From Syntrophomonadaceae bacterium (lineage in GTDB: Bacteria; Bacillota; Dethiobacteria; DTU022): a DNA stretch of 56,759 nt. Position numbers and translations under genes: made by a program. Shown piece after piece: positions 1 to 9,278 of the stretch. The notes under the pieces were generated by a model. That model made no database searches, was not told the DNA's origin, and worked only from the letters and a program-made list of their open reading frames with translations. Where the stretch lies: NCBI GenBank assembly GCA_003567725.1, contig PWYU01000071.1:1-56759 (forward strand). The letters run 5' to 3'. Positions within the stretch are counted from its first letter, which is position 1. Each line of letters begins with the position of its first letter.

Positions 1-120
1 ACCTTTGTTAATTACCTCCTGGGGCTTGGCGCCCTCATCAACTAACTTGCGGGTAAGCTCATCGGCTTTGGCCGCATCACATTCGATAATGGCGTTAGCT
101 AAGGTTTCAAAATCTGCCAT
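1..120 (-). CDS. Corrinoid (B12-binding) methyltransferase protein, N-terminal part
   Basis: The first 40 codons of a protein that runs off the left edge. It starts at ATG 120, with GGAG eight bases upstream. The residues (MADFETLANAIIECDAAKAD..., then LTRKLVDEGAKPQEVIN) match the helical cap domain that opens methanogen- and acetogen-type corrinoid proteins of the MtaC/MtbC/MttC group. The cobalamin-binding DxHxxG motif would lie outside the window. The gene follows the MttB-family methyltransferase on the same strand after 93 bases, the usual pairing: the methyltransferase moves a methyl group from a methylamine or betaine onto the Co(I) corrinoid of this protein. The family call is fairly secure; the substrate is unknown. 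Confidence 0.8.
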   Translation of the reverse strand, partial: MADFETLANAIIECDAAKADELTRKLVDEGAKPQEVINKG

Positions 121-213
121 TCCTACCACTCCTTTTCGATAGTATTATGTTGTGACTTACTATTATGTTTTAAAGCAGTAATTTTTTAGATCCCTGAATA
201 GCTATGAATATAA

Positions 214-1674
214 CTATTTTGATTCATAGGATTTCAACCGTTTGCTTATCAAGGTTTTTATTTCTTCTTGTTTTTTCTCCGAGAGTTTAGGAGGATGATA
301 GTTTTCTAAAATATCGCGTGCTTTTTCATTTGCTTTCATTGACAAAGTCATACTACCTGTCTGTTCCCAGCTGTCCCTTCTATTACGATTCAACAATTTG
401 GGGAACCACATTTCTTCTTTAAAATTGGCAAAAGTATGTTCATTTGTAACATACTGTCCACCCGGACCTACATTTTCGATTACATCTATAGCCAATGTAT
501 TGGTATTAATTGCAAAATTTTTCATCATATGGCGAACCATATCAATTATTTCGTCTGAAACAACCAGCATCTCGTAAGAACAAGTCATGCCTGACTCAAC
601 ATAACCAACATCATGGATTAAATTAGCGCCACTGAGAGCAGCTAATAGGATTGTATATGCTGACTCAAGCGCCGCTTGCTCATCAAATATATTAGAATCA
701 GAACATCCTGCTGTACTAAACATAGGCAGTTCATACATCTTGGAAAGTTGAGTTAGAACAGCACTGCCAATGTGCATTTCAGGTGCAGCATAAGAAAATA
801 GTGTGGATTTCATGTCAAGTATCGTAGCAACTCCGCCATAAATAAAGGGAGACCCTTTTCTTTTCAACTGGTGTATTGTCAATGCGCTTAATAATTCAGC
901 ATTAGCTGTAACAAATGCTCCAGCCCTGGTAACCGGGCCAGTGCCTCCCCCGCATAAACCGGGAGTATAATTAACGGGAATACGGTACTCGGCACAACTC
1001 ATCAACTTCTGTAAACCATCTGTTGAATGACAAAGCGGGGATACTGGTTCTGTGTAAAGAGAAAATAGCGGATTAGCCTGCAGGTTTTCAAGTCCGCCTC
1101 TGACTATTGCAGCCATCTCAACCTGATCCAACAGACTCTGACGATGATGGGAAGTAATTAACATCGGTTTAGTAGTATTATTCACCATGGCCTCAAACTG
1201 GTGCAGATCAGAAACACTGGCTGGTTCATCTTTGGCGATTCCCATAGACATCATAAAATCAATATTGGGCAGAGCATCAACAACCCGGGTTGTATTTTCT
1301 ATGTCTTGTTTTGAATTACTGCGCCTTTCGCCCGTATAAGGATCAATAACATAATGCAGATCCGATCCTGTTCCGAAATAAGGATTGTTTTTTTCCAAAA
1401 ACATGCAACGGTTGTTATCACGATCAGCAAGAACCACCCGCGGTGGAGCAGAATTAAGTGCACTTTGAACAACATCTGATGGAATCTTGCAAATTTTTGA
1501 ATCTTCATCAATAATAGCACCGGCAGACTTTAACAACTTTCTTGCTTCAGGTTCATCAACTTTGACTCCCACTCTTTCTAAAACTTCCAATGAACCTAAA
1601 TGGATTTCATATAGCTGGTCATCTGATAAAATGCGAAAAATTGGCGATAATTGTGCTTCAACATTAACCTTCAT
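214..1674 (-). CDS. MttB-family (non-pyrrolysine) corrinoid methyltransferase
   Basis: A 486-residue protein of the trimethylamine methyltransferase (MttB, COG5598) family. Members transfer a methyl group from a quaternary or tertiary amine to a cognate corrinoid protein. I start it at ATG 1674 (MKVNVEAQLSPIF), which has GAGGAG upstream; an in-frame extension of 20 codons has no such site. The frame is open throughout, with no internal amber codon, so it belongs to the non-pyrrolysine branch, whose studied members (for example MtgB) demethylate glycine betaine, proline betaine or carnitine rather than trimethylamine. Family-like segments include the glycine-rich GLCGGGTGPVTRAGAF. It is followed by a corrinoid protein and faces a GntR regulator. 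Family call secure; substrate not deducible. Confidence 0.88.
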   Translation of the reverse strand: MKVNVEAQLSPIFRILSDDQLYEIHLGSLEVLERVGVKVDEPEARKLLKSAGAIIDEDSKICKIPSDVVQSALNSAPPRVVLADRDNNRCMFLEKNNPYFGTGSDLHYVIDPYTGERRSNSKQDIENTTRVVDALPNIDFMMSMGIAKDEPASVSDLHQFEAMVNNTTKPMLITSHHRQSLLDQVEMAAIVRGGLENLQANPLFSLYTEPVSPLCHSTDGLQKLMSCAEYRIPVNYTPGLCGGGTGPVTRAGAFVTANAELLSALTIHQLKRKGSPFIYGGVATILDMKSTLFSYAAPEMHIGSAVLTQLSKMYELPMFSTAGCSDSNIFDEQAALESAYTILLAALSGANLIHDVGYVESGMTCSYEMLVVSDEIIDMVRHMMKNFAINTNTLAIDVIENVGPGGQYVTNEHTFANFKEEMWFPKLLNRNRRDSWEQTGSMTLSMKANEKARDILENYHPPKLSEKKQEEIKTLISKRLKSYESK

Positions 1675-2148
1675 GTTCGTCAACTCCTCTAGTCTCAATA
1701 ATATATTACTTTTACAGTCTAAAGATACAATCAAAAAACATAAAACTTAACCAGGAACAATCTAAGATGCTGCTATAAGGGCCCTGTCTCATATTCTATT
1801 GGTCTATAATTATCACCTCCAGCTTTATTTTTAATCCTATACCCGGTATTCACTACGCCAACTTGTTTGTAAAATTTTTTGGATCAATTATTTAAAACTG
1901 CTTATAGATCGTAACAACCGGTTTTCATGCTTCCTGGCTTTTTATCAATAATTGTGATTGTTGGATTATATTAAAGAAACATATTATTTTCACTTGTTTC
2001 ACATATATTACTATGATATCAGAGACAGTGTCAAGATATATTTGTGATATTATTTTATTTTTACTGACATATATTACAGTCTTGTCATTGGTGGTATTTA
2101 TTGCTATAATACGTTTTAAGAATTGTCATTCAAAGGAGCAACGTTTTA
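1675..2148. other. Divergent intergenic region, mttB-type gene / gntR
   Basis: An AT-rich control region of 474 bases between two divergent genes. It holds one clear promoter for the regulator (listed separately). AT-rich stretches with partial dyads lie around 2010-2060 (for example GATATCAG and a GACAGTGTC stretch), which could be operators for the GntR protein, but no single convincing palindrome stands out. On the minus strand a TATAAT-like box lies near 1965-1975 without a good -35. No small gene or structured RNA was recognised. Confidence 0.5.
2082..2110 (+). promoter_or_regulatory. Sigma-A-type promoter of the GntR regulator gene
   Basis: TTGTCA at 2082-2087 and a perfect TATAAT at 2105-2110 are separated by 17 bases, the optimal spacing. 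The start codon lies 39 bases further on and is preceded by AAAGGAG. This is a close match to the housekeeping consensus. Confidence 0.75.
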
Positions 2149-2799
2149 ATGAAAGCTCTTAAACCTAAATTTACAAACTCGCACCAAATATATCAAGACA
2201 TTAAGGAGTCAATAATTAAACTTGAAATTGCTCCTGGTGCTAAAATAAATGAAGCCCAGCTACAGGAAAAATATAACATTAGCAGAACGCCTATCAGAGA
2301 ATGCCTGCAGCGTCTGGTCTATGATAAATTGATTTATATTGTTCCCAGAAAGGGAACCTTCGTAACTCAGGTAGACATCAAAGAATTTAAGAATATTTTT
2401 GAAGTAAAGATTGAATTGGAAGGTTTAGCCGGAGAATTAGCCATTAAAAGATCAGGTGAGTCAGAAAAAAAGATTATCTACGATCTCCTTTCCAATACTA
2501 AAAGTGTACTGGAAAAAGGTGACTATGATGAACTCATAGATCTCGATCAAAAGTTCCATCAGAAAATAAGGGAATTCAGCAGAAATGAAGAAATTAAAGA
2601 TATTTTGGACAATTACAATTTGAAAGCAACACGCTTCTGGTATTATACGCTTGATGAAGTCCCCGAAATGGAAGGTTTTCTTAAAGACTTCGAAGATTTT
2701 TATCAATGTATGGAAAATCAGGATGTAAAAAGAGGAAGGGAAATTTGCTCCAATCATGTAATCCGCTTTATTGAATACATAAAATATAAATTATTCTAA
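2149..2799 (+). CDS. GntR-family transcriptional regulator, FadR/FCD subfamily
   Basis: A 216-residue regulator. Residues about 10-75 form the GntR winged helix-turn-helix, with the typical KYNISRTPIRECLQRL recognition segment and the wing IVPRKGTFVTQVD. Residues about 80-210 form an all-helical FCD ligand-binding domain with the usual D/H-type metal or carboxylate-binding positions (DLDQKFHQKI). The start ATG has AAAGGAG eleven bases upstream. It is divergent from the MttB-family gene, so local control of the methyltransferase/corrinoid operon by a methylated amine or its product is the natural guess. FCD regulators often sense carboxylates. Family secure, regulon inferred. Confidence 0.9.
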   Translation: MKALKPKFTNSHQIYQDIKESIIKLEIAPGAKINEAQLQEKYNISRTPIRECLQRLVYDKLIYIVPRKGTFVTQVDIKEFKNIFEVKIELEGLAGELAIKRSGESEKKIIYDLLSNTKSVLEKGDYDELIDLDQKFHQKIREFSRNEEIKDILDNYNLKATRFWYYTLDEVPEMEGFLKDFEDFYQCMENQDVKRGREICSNHVIRFIEYIKYKLF

Positions 2800-2921
2800 T
2801 GCTGTTTAAAATATTAGCAACTGTCCACTTTCTTAGCTACTTTCCTGGCTCATCATAAAGAATCAGCCGGCCTGTTATGGCTGTATTTATACAAAGATGA
2901 GGAGAAAAAAAGTCAATCTAT

Positions 2922-4037
2922 TTACTGCAGTAATTCCCGCGCTACCACCAGGCGCTGGATCTGGTTAGTCCCTTCATAAATTTGGGTTGCCTTGGCATCA
3001 CAAAAATATCCGGCCAGGGGATGATCAAAACCGGCAGCAGGAAAACCACAAATATTCATACAACATATCGCTGCTTCCATAGCCAGATCAGCGCTATAGT
3101 ACTTGGCCATGGCAGCTTCCCTGGAGCACTTCCTACCGGCATCTTTGATCTGGGCTGCCCGGTAAACCAGTAGACGGGATGCTTCAAGCTTTGTAGCAAG
3201 ATCAGCAAGTTTAAAAGCCGGGCCCTGCCCTGTTTTTAGGCCGCTTTGGCCCTGCTCTTCTTTCAAATAGGTTTTTGTATAATCAATGGCAGCCCGGGCT
3301 AATCCCAGTGCTTGTGCGGCAATACCAATTCGGCCCCCATCCAGCAGAGCCATCGCTATGCTAAATCCCATACCCTCTTCTCCTAACCTGTTCGAAACTG
3401 GAATATAGAGATCCTCCAAACGTAATTCGGTGGTATTGGAACGGTTCAACCCCATCTTTTTTTCCGGCTTTCCCGGGATCAAGCCCGCTCTATTTTTTTC
3501 CACCAGAAAGGCAGTAATACCCTTGTGGCCAAGCTTACGGTCAATGGTTGCAAAAACGGTATAGAGATCGGCCCGGTCCCCACTGGTTATAAACAGCTTG
3601 GTGCCATTTAATAGATAACCAGCACCGGATTTATAGGCGCTGGTTGAAAGATTACCGGCATCAGAACCTGCTTCGGGCTCAGTCAGGGCAAAAGCGCCGA
3701 GCAGCTCTCCCCGGGCCAGGCCGCACAGGTAGCGTTGCTTTTGCTCTTGCGTCCCAAAATAATAGAGAGGATAAGTGCCTACCGAAGTATGTACCGCAAT
3801 GATCAAGCCTGTGGCGGCACAAACCCTTGACAGTTCTTCAATTAAAAGTGTATAGGTTAAAAAATCTGTTCCTCCCCCGCTCCACTCAAAAGGCAGGGGC
3901 AGGCCCAGGTAGCCCTTGCGGGCTGCCTGGCGCAAATTTTCAGCAGGAAATTGTTCCCCCCGGTCCAGTTCTTCTGTCGCAAAGCGGCGAAACTCTTCTC
4001 TTCTGGCCAGGTGTTGATCGGAAAGGACAAAGTTCAC
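2922..4037 (-). CDS. Acyl-CoA dehydrogenase
   Basis: A 371-residue FAD flavoprotein that oxidises acyl-CoA to trans-2-enoyl-CoA. The GTG start at 4037 has AGAGGA seven bases upstream. Seen in order: an N-terminal helical domain, the FAD/substrate segment GAFALTEPEAGSDAGN with the following TSGDRADLYTVFA sheet, and the C-terminal helical domain ending in QIYEGTNQIQRLVVARELL. The Glu of YEGT is the usual catalytic base of short-chain (butyryl-type) dehydrogenases. The length is normal for the family. A thiolase gene lies 130 bases upstream on the same strand, so the two may act in short-chain fatty acid or amino-acid carbon breakdown. Chain-length preference is inferred only. Confidence 0.93.
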   Translation of the reverse strand: MNFVLSDQHLARREEFRRFATEELDRGEQFPAENLRQAARKGYLGLPLPFEWSGGGTDFLTYTLLIEELSRVCAATGLIIAVHTSVGTYPLYYFGTQEQKQRYLCGLARGELLGAFALTEPEAGSDAGNLSTSAYKSGAGYLLNGTKLFITSGDRADLYTVFATIDRKLGHKGITAFLVEKNRAGLIPGKPEKKMGLNRSNTTELRLEDLYIPVSNRLGEEGMGFSIAMALLDGGRIGIAAQALGLARAAIDYTKTYLKEEQGQSGLKTGQGPAFKLADLATKLEASRLLVYRAAQIKDAGRKCSREAAMAKYYSADLAMEAAICCMNICGFPAAGFDHPLAGYFCDAKATQIYEGTNQIQRLVVARELLQ

Positions 4038-4074
4038 TTTTTGATCCTCTCTACTCTACTTTTTTAACCCTCTT

Positions 4075-4103
4075 TGGGACACGGGGACAGGTCCCTTGTC
4101 CCA
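4075..4103. repeat. 29-bp GGGACA/TGTCCC palindromic repeat, copy 1
   Basis: Copy of an interrupted palindrome that opens TGGGACACGG and closes TTGTCCCA, with an inner GGGAC/GTCCC stem. Seven copies exist in the window. This one sits between the thiolase and acyl-CoA dehydrogenase genes. It has no U-tract of its own, so it is not a standard terminator. Confidence 0.9.
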
Positions 4104-4167
4104 GAATTATAAGGGCACCAGGTTATTACCTGTCAATTCCAGATAAGGTCTATCTTTTCAAAACTGC

Positions 4168-5349
4168 TTAAGAAACCTTTACAATAGTCGCCTCACCCTG
4201 GGCCGCACCGCTGCAGATCGTGGCCAGGCCGTACCCGCCGCCGCGCCGGCGCAGCTCAGCAATTAATGACAAAAGAATACGTGCTCCGCTCGCTCCGATA
4301 GGATGGCCTAAAGCTACTGCTCCTCCATTAACGTTAACCAGATCACGGTTCCAGCCACCGAGCTTAATGCAGGTTAAGGCCACGGCGGCAAAAGCTTCAT
4401 TAACTTCGATTAATGATAGTTGATGAGCTTTTAAACCGGCCCGCTCCAGGGCTATTTCTGATGCCTCGTAAGGGACAGTAGCAATATAGCGGGGCTCCCT
4501 GGAAGCAGTTCCACTGGCCACTATTTCGGCCAGAGGCTCCAAACCAAGGTCACTTGCTTTCTCCTTAGAGGTTAAAACCAGCGCCGCCGCCCCATCTGAA
4601 ATACCTGGAGCGTTGCCGGCCGTAACCAGGCCTCCCTTTTCAAAAGCGGGAGGCAGCTGGGCTAATTTTTCCAGGCTGGTATCCCGGCGCGGCAGTTCAT
4701 CACAGCGGGCCAACTCAAATTTGTTATTGCGGCCCGGGGTTTTTACAACAACAATTTCTTCTGCTAAACTACCGTTATCCATTGCGTCAACAGCCAGACG
4801 GTGGCTGCGCAAAGCCCATTCATCCATGGACTGCCTGGTAACAGCATGTTCAGCAGGAACGGCGCTGCCGTGCACGCCCATATGAACATTGTGGAAAGGA
4901 CACCACAAACCATCATGAATCATAGCATCAACGATCCTGGCATCGCCCATCCGGTAACCGCTGCGTGCGCCTTGCAATAAAAAGGGGCTGGCACTCATAT
5001 TCTCCATTCCTCCGGCTACCAGAATAGAGGCCTGCCCGGTTCTGATCAGGACCTCGCCAAAATTAACCGCCCGCAGGCCGGAGGCGCAAACTTTATTAAG
5101 CGTATCAGAAGGAACCGTATAAGGCAGGCCCGCACTGATCGTTGCCTGCCGGGAAGGAATTTGTCCGGCCCCACTCTGAAGGACCATACCCATAAGAACC
5201 TGATCTACCCGATCTTTGGGTACGCCCGCCCTTTCCAGGGCCGCTTCGATGGCAATTGCCCCCAGCTCCACAGCCGGCACATTTTTAAGTGAGCCTAAAA
5301 AACGTCCAAAGGGAGTGCGGGCAAAACCAACTACCACTGCTGGCTGCAT
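4168..5349 (-). CDS. Acetyl-CoA C-acetyltransferase (thiolase)
   Basis: A 393-residue thiolase catalysing condensation or cleavage of acetyl-CoA/acetoacetyl-CoA. I start it at ATG 5349 (MQPAVVVGFARTPFGRF), which has GGAGGTGA directly upstream; the open frame extends 20 codons further without support. The nucleophilic Cys lies in NKVCASGLRA, the catalytic His in GHPIGASGARI, and NEAFA is present. The second Cys lies in CSGAAQG, a variation on the usual CIGGGQG. Length is normal. It is upstream of, and probably co-transcribed with, the acyl-CoA dehydrogenase. The in vivo direction (degradation or synthesis) cannot be read from the sequence. Confidence 0.93.
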   Translation of the reverse strand: MQPAVVVGFARTPFGRFLGSLKNVPAVELGAIAIEAALERAGVPKDRVDQVLMGMVLQSGAGQIPSRQATISAGLPYTVPSDTLNKVCASGLRAVNFGEVLIRTGQASILVAGGMENMSASPFLLQGARSGYRMGDARIVDAMIHDGLWCPFHNVHMGVHGSAVPAEHAVTRQSMDEWALRSHRLAVDAMDNGSLAEEIVVVKTPGRNNKFELARCDELPRRDTSLEKLAQLPPAFEKGGLVTAGNAPGISDGAAALVLTSKEKASDLGLEPLAEIVASGTASREPRYIATVPYEASEIALERAGLKAHQLSLIEVNEAFAAVALTCIKLGGWNRDLVNVNGGAVALGHPIGASGARILLSLIAELRRRGGGYGLATICSGAAQGEATIVKVS

Positions 5350-5423
5350 ATCCGTCACCTCCGGGAAAAAATTAGAATCAGCTGTCACGCTGCCCTTTTC
5401 TATCAACAACGTGCTTAAAGACC

Positions 5424-6707
5424 CTACTTCCTTTTTAATGCCCGGTGGGCGATATCCCTGCGGTAATAAGCCCCTTCAAACTTGATCTGATCACAGGCAC
5501 CGTAAACCCGGTCCAGGGCTTTGGGCAGATCACTGTCCCAGGCGGTTACGCCGAGTACCCGGCCCCCATTTGTGACCAGGCGCCCCTCTTTTTCTGCCGT
5601 GCCGGCCTGAAATACCGCAACCCGCCCTGCGCCTTCCTGTTCCACCTGATCAATGCCTTCGATGGGAAAACCTTTTTCGTAGCTGGCCGGGTAACCTTTA
5701 GAAGCCATCACTACACAAACAGCCGGATCTCCAGTCCAAAGTGCTTCCCGGCCGCTTAAATCACCGCCGGCAGCTGCGTCGAGCAGAGGCAGCAGATCCG
5801 ATTTGAGACGGGGGATTAATGCCTGCGCTTCCGGGTCTCCAAAACGAACGTTATACTCAAGCACATTGATTTCGCCTTTTGAAATCATTAAACCGGCATA
5901 AATCACTCCCCGGAAATCGATGCCCTCACTTTTAAAGCCGTTTAAAAGGGGCCAGAAAACCTGTTCTTCTGTTATTTTAGCTAATTCTTCTGTGTAAATC
6001 GGGGCCGGTGAATAAGCGCCCATCCCCCCAGTATTCGGTCCTTTATCTCCTTCATAAATTGCCTTGTGATCCTGCGAAGAGGGCATGAATATTAGGCTTT
6101 TGCCGTCGGTAATAGCAATAACTGATACCTCTTCCCCGCTCAGGCACTGTTCGATCACCACCCGGTCACCGGCCGAGCCAAAGGCGCGTTCAATCATAAT
6201 ATCATATAGCGCCTGTTCAGCTTCAGCGGGCCCAGAGGCCACTGTTACCCCTTTGCCGGCGGCCAACCCTTCCGCCTTGATTACCACCGGTCCACCGTAA
6301 AAGCGAGCCAGGTGGCTGCGGGCCTGGTCAAAATCATCAAAAACGGCAAAGCCAGCCGAAGGGATGCCCCATTTTTTCATTTTACGTTTGGACCAGACTT
6401 TGCTGCCTTCAAGCTGGGCACCTGCTTTGCCGGGCCCAAATACTTTCAGGCCGGCCTTCCGAAAGCTATCAGCCAGTCCCAGCACCAGGGGAGCTTCTGG
6501 TCCCACTATGGTCAAATCTATTTTTTGCTCTAAAGCCCATATTTTTAGATTTTCAATATCGTCTGCGGCAATATCGACACATTCCGCTACTTTAGCTATG
6601 CCCGGGTTACCCGGAGCAGCACATAATTTTTCCAGAAGCGGGCTCTGGGCCAGTTTCCAGGCCAGGGTATGCTCCCTTCCACCCCCGCCGACAATCAATA
6701 CACGCAT
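5424..6707 (-). CDS. purD: Phosphoribosylamine-glycine ligase (GAR synthetase)
   Basis: A 427-residue ATP-grasp enzyme that joins glycine to phosphoribosylamine, step 2 of purine synthesis. The ATG at 6707 (MRVLIVGGGGREHTL) is preferred because GGAGGG lies eight bases upstream; a GTG three codons earlier falls inside that site. The N-terminal nucleotide loop GGGGREH, the ATP-grasp segment VVIKAEGLAAGKGV and the metal-binding EYNVRFGDPEAQ are all present. It is the last purine gene of the purM-purN-purH-purD run, 55 bases after purH. Length and motifs are complete. Confidence 0.97.
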   Translation of the reverse strand: MRVLIVGGGGREHTLAWKLAQSPLLEKLCAAPGNPGIAKVAECVDIAADDIENLKIWALEQKIDLTIVGPEAPLVLGLADSFRKAGLKVFGPGKAGAQLEGSKVWSKRKMKKWGIPSAGFAVFDDFDQARSHLARFYGGPVVIKAEGLAAGKGVTVASGPAEAEQALYDIMIERAFGSAGDRVVIEQCLSGEEVSVIAITDGKSLIFMPSSQDHKAIYEGDKGPNTGGMGAYSPAPIYTEELAKITEEQVFWPLLNGFKSEGIDFRGVIYAGLMISKGEINVLEYNVRFGDPEAQALIPRLKSDLLPLLDAAAGGDLSGREALWTGDPAVCVVMASKGYPASYEKGFPIEGIDQVEQEGAGRVAVFQAGTAEKEGRLVTNGGRVLGVTAWDSDLPKALDRVYGACDQIKFEGAYYRRDIAHRALKRK

Positions 6708-6762
6708 TTGTCTCACCCTCCTTGAGATGCTTGCCTGATTTAGCTTTACACCTGCTTATAGA

Positions 6763-8310
6763 TCAGTGTTTAAAATAGCGGCGACCGGTAAAGACCATGG
6801 CCACATTATGGCGATTGCACAGCTCAATCGATTCTTTGTCTTTCTGGGAACCGCCTGGCTGAACAATGGCCGTAACCCCGGCTTTAACCGCTTCTTCAAC
6901 TGTATCGGGGAAGGGAAAGAAAGCATCAGAACCAAGAACCGCTCCCTCAGCCTTTTTACCGGCCTGATTAAGGGCAATTTTAGCCGCCCCAATCCGGCTC
7001 ATCTGTCCGGCACCAACTCCATATGTCATATTTTTTCCGGCAATCACTATGGCGTTTGATTTAACATGTTTGACCACTTTCTGGACAAAACCAAGGGCCG
7101 CCCACTCGTCTTCGCCTGGAGCCCTGGCGGTAACTACTTCGCCGGCGGTTACTTCAACCGGTTCCCCGTCGATAGTCTGGATAAGGATTCCACCCGAAAC
7201 GGTTTTTATATCAAGGCGGTCCCGGCTGCTTTCAACCGGATCTACTTCCAGCAGGCGGATATCCTTCTTACCTTTAAATACTTCCCGCGCTCCTGCTGTA
7301 AACTCTGGAGCAGCTATCACTTCTAAAAATATTTTACTCATTTCTCTGGCCGCTTCTTTATCCACCGGCCGGTTTAAAGCCAGGACCCCACCAAAAATGG
7401 ACACCGGGTCGGCTTCAAAGGCCAGGATATATGCCTCTTTTAAGTTCTCTGCCGTACCAACCCCGCAGGGATTGGCATGTTTCACCGCCACAGCGGTGGT
7501 TTCGTCAAATTCTAAAACCGCCTCCCAGGCGGCATTAAGATCATTTAAGTTATTGAAAGAAAGCTCTTTACCCTGCAGCTGTTTGGCTGCAGCCAGCCCT
7601 GTGGGTGCTTGAGATGAAGCGTAAAAAGCAGCCTGCTGCTGAGGGTTTTCTCCGTAGCGCAGCTCCTGGATTTTTTTAAAAGATTTATTTAAACGCTCGG
7701 GGTAAAGAGCAGTATCAACTTCAGATAAAGTATTGAAATATGAAGCAATGGCCGCATCGTAAGCAGCTGTATGAGAAAAAGCTTCCGCTGCCAGATTGAA
7801 CCGGGTTGCAGCGCTAATTGCCCCTTTTGCCTGCAGCTCTTCAATGATCGGCCCGTAACGCTGCGGATTGACTATTACCGCCAAATAAGCATGATTTTTT
7901 GCGGCTGCCCTGAGCATAGTGGGCCCGCCGATATCAATATTTTCCACTGCTTCTGCGTGGCCGACTCCTGCGCGGGCGATGGTTTGTTCAAAGGGATACA
8001 GGTTGACAACAACCAGCTCCAGGGGCGTAATCCCTAATTTTTCCATTTCCCGGCGCTGCTCTTCTACATCGGGCCGGGCCAGGATGGCAGCATGAATGTG
8101 AGGATGCAGGGTTTTTACCCGGCCGCCAAGAATCTCTGGAAAACCGGTTACTTCAGAAGCATCGGTAACTTCCAGGCCGGCCTCGCGGATAGCCCTGGCC
8201 GTTCCACCGGTAGAAATAATTTCAAAACCCAGTTTGACGAGCTCTCCGGCAAATTCACTTATACCTGTTTTATCCGACACACTGATCAAGGCTCTGCGTT
8301 TTTCAGTCAA
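6763..8310 (-). CDS. purH: Bifunctional AICAR transformylase / IMP cyclohydrolase
   Basis: A 515-residue fusion for the last two steps to IMP. Residues about 1-195 are the IMP cyclohydrolase (MGS-like) domain, with SDKTGISEFA and STGGTARAI. The rest is the formyltransferase domain, with LRYGENPQQQAAFY, VAVKHANPCGVG (the Lys/His pair used in catalysis) and the C-terminal FFPFPDTVEEAVKAGVTA. It uses 10-formyltetrahydrofolate. It overlaps the end of purN by 8 bases, which suggests translational coupling. Typical full length. Confidence 0.98.
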   Translation of the reverse strand: MTEKRRALISVSDKTGISEFAGELVKLGFEIISTGGTARAIREAGLEVTDASEVTGFPEILGGRVKTLHPHIHAAILARPDVEEQRREMEKLGITPLELVVVNLYPFEQTIARAGVGHAEAVENIDIGGPTMLRAAAKNHAYLAVIVNPQRYGPIIEELQAKGAISAATRFNLAAEAFSHTAAYDAAIASYFNTLSEVDTALYPERLNKSFKKIQELRYGENPQQQAAFYASSQAPTGLAAAKQLQGKELSFNNLNDLNAAWEAVLEFDETTAVAVKHANPCGVGTAENLKEAYILAFEADPVSIFGGVLALNRPVDKEAAREMSKIFLEVIAAPEFTAGAREVFKGKKDIRLLEVDPVESSRDRLDIKTVSGGILIQTIDGEPVEVTAGEVVTARAPGEDEWAALGFVQKVVKHVKSNAIVIAGKNMTYGVGAGQMSRIGAAKIALNQAGKKAEGAVLGSDAFFPFPDTVEEAVKAGVTAIVQPGGSQKDKESIELCNRHNVAMVFTGRRYFKH

Positions 8311-8908
8311 TGATCATACACCTTCTTCCCTCTACTTTCAGTTTTTCCTTGCAAAATAGATCTATCGCCGTAGGGTAGAGACGATGTTCTGAAGCATGAA
8401 TTCGCTGGTGCAAAGTCTCCACCGTATCTTCTTGAATGATTGGTACTGCCTCCTGCAAAATCACCGGGCCGGTATCCAACCCTTCATCAACAAAATGGAC
8501 CGTACAGCCGGTAATTTTCACCCCGTAATTTAAGGCCTGCTCCACACCGTCCAACCCAGGAAAAGCAGGCAGTAAAGAAGGATGAATATTCATGATGGCA
8601 AGGGGATAAGCCTGGATAAAATAAGCGGTTAACAAACGCATAAAACCGGCCAGGACAACCAGATCAACCTGGTCTTCTTTTAATTGTTCCACGATAGCCC
8701 GGTCGTACTGCTCCCGGCCACCGTAATCTTTAGGATTCATAAACAGGGCTTTCACTCCCCGGTTTTCAGCCCTTTGCAGGGCCAGTGCTTTTTCCTGATC
8801 GCTAATCGCCACCGCCACTTCTCCGGCAATATGCCCGCTTTCCACCGCCTCCAGGATTGCTTCCAGATTGGTTCCCCGGCCGGAAGCAAGCACAGCAATT
8901 CGTTTCAT
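8303..8908 (-). CDS. purN: Phosphoribosylglycinamide formyltransferase
   Basis: A 201-residue folate-dependent GAR transformylase (step 3). It has the N-terminal loop VLASGRGTNLEAI, the catalytic segment MNIHPSLLPAFPG (His near residue 108) with the preceding Asn, and the following GCTVHFVDEGLDTGPVILQ, in which the Asp completes the active site. It is preceded on the minus strand by purM across a 370-base gap and overlaps purH by 8 bases. No purT-type enzyme is seen in the window. Confidence 0.97.
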   Translation of the reverse strand: MKRIAVLASGRGTNLEAILEAVESGHIAGEVAVAISDQEKALALQRAENRGVKALFMNPKDYGGREQYDRAIVEQLKEDQVDLVVLAGFMRLLTAYFIQAYPLAIMNIHPSLLPAFPGLDGVEQALNYGVKITGCTVHFVDEGLDTGPVILQEAVPIIQEDTVETLHQRIHASEHRLYPTAIDLFCKEKLKVEGRRCMIID

Positions 8909-9278
8909 ACCACAGCCCCTCCTGGCTATAAAGATATTTTGCTCTTTTAAAGTCCCGGGTCAATAAACCATTTCTATTTAGAGCATCTAAATCCTCTGCT
9001 TAATTCAAACTCTTTTGGTAATAACACCGGACATAGCAAAAATATGCATCGCAAACACAAAGCCAACCCACTTTGCTTAAGTAAAACCCTGGTTTATAGA
9101 TATTACAGTTACAGTAAAACTTCTTGCTGTTTTTTCTGATGCAGTTTAGTGTTTAAAGTTTAGGTAATGAAGTGAATTCTCGCACTTTTACTTTTAAGTA
9201 TACCGGTAACTTTTAATCCTGTCAGTTTAAGCTCTAATCAAGAAAAAAGATCAAGTAATAGCAACAACAATAGCTTAA
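8909..9278. other. Non-coding gap between purM and purN
   Basis: About 370 bases with no open frame of note and no match to the dispersed repeats. I see no riboswitch consensus (in particular no ZTP/pfl-type motif), and no clean terminator. It interrupts an otherwise compact purine gene run, so purN-purH-purD may have its own promoter here, but I cannot point to one. Confidence 0.4.

Noticed and set aside
214-1674. Pyrrolysine-containing trimethylamine methyltransferase
   Set aside because: The frame is full length without an internal amber codon, and no pyl genes are visible.
4075-4103. Palindromic repeats as ordinary rho-independent terminators
   Set aside because: No T run follows the stem in any of the seven copies, and several sit upstream of genes rather than downstream.
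8909-9278. A ZTP (pfl) riboswitch before purN-purH-purD
   Set aside because: Searched by eye on the minus strand; no conserved ZTP-aptamer blocks were found.
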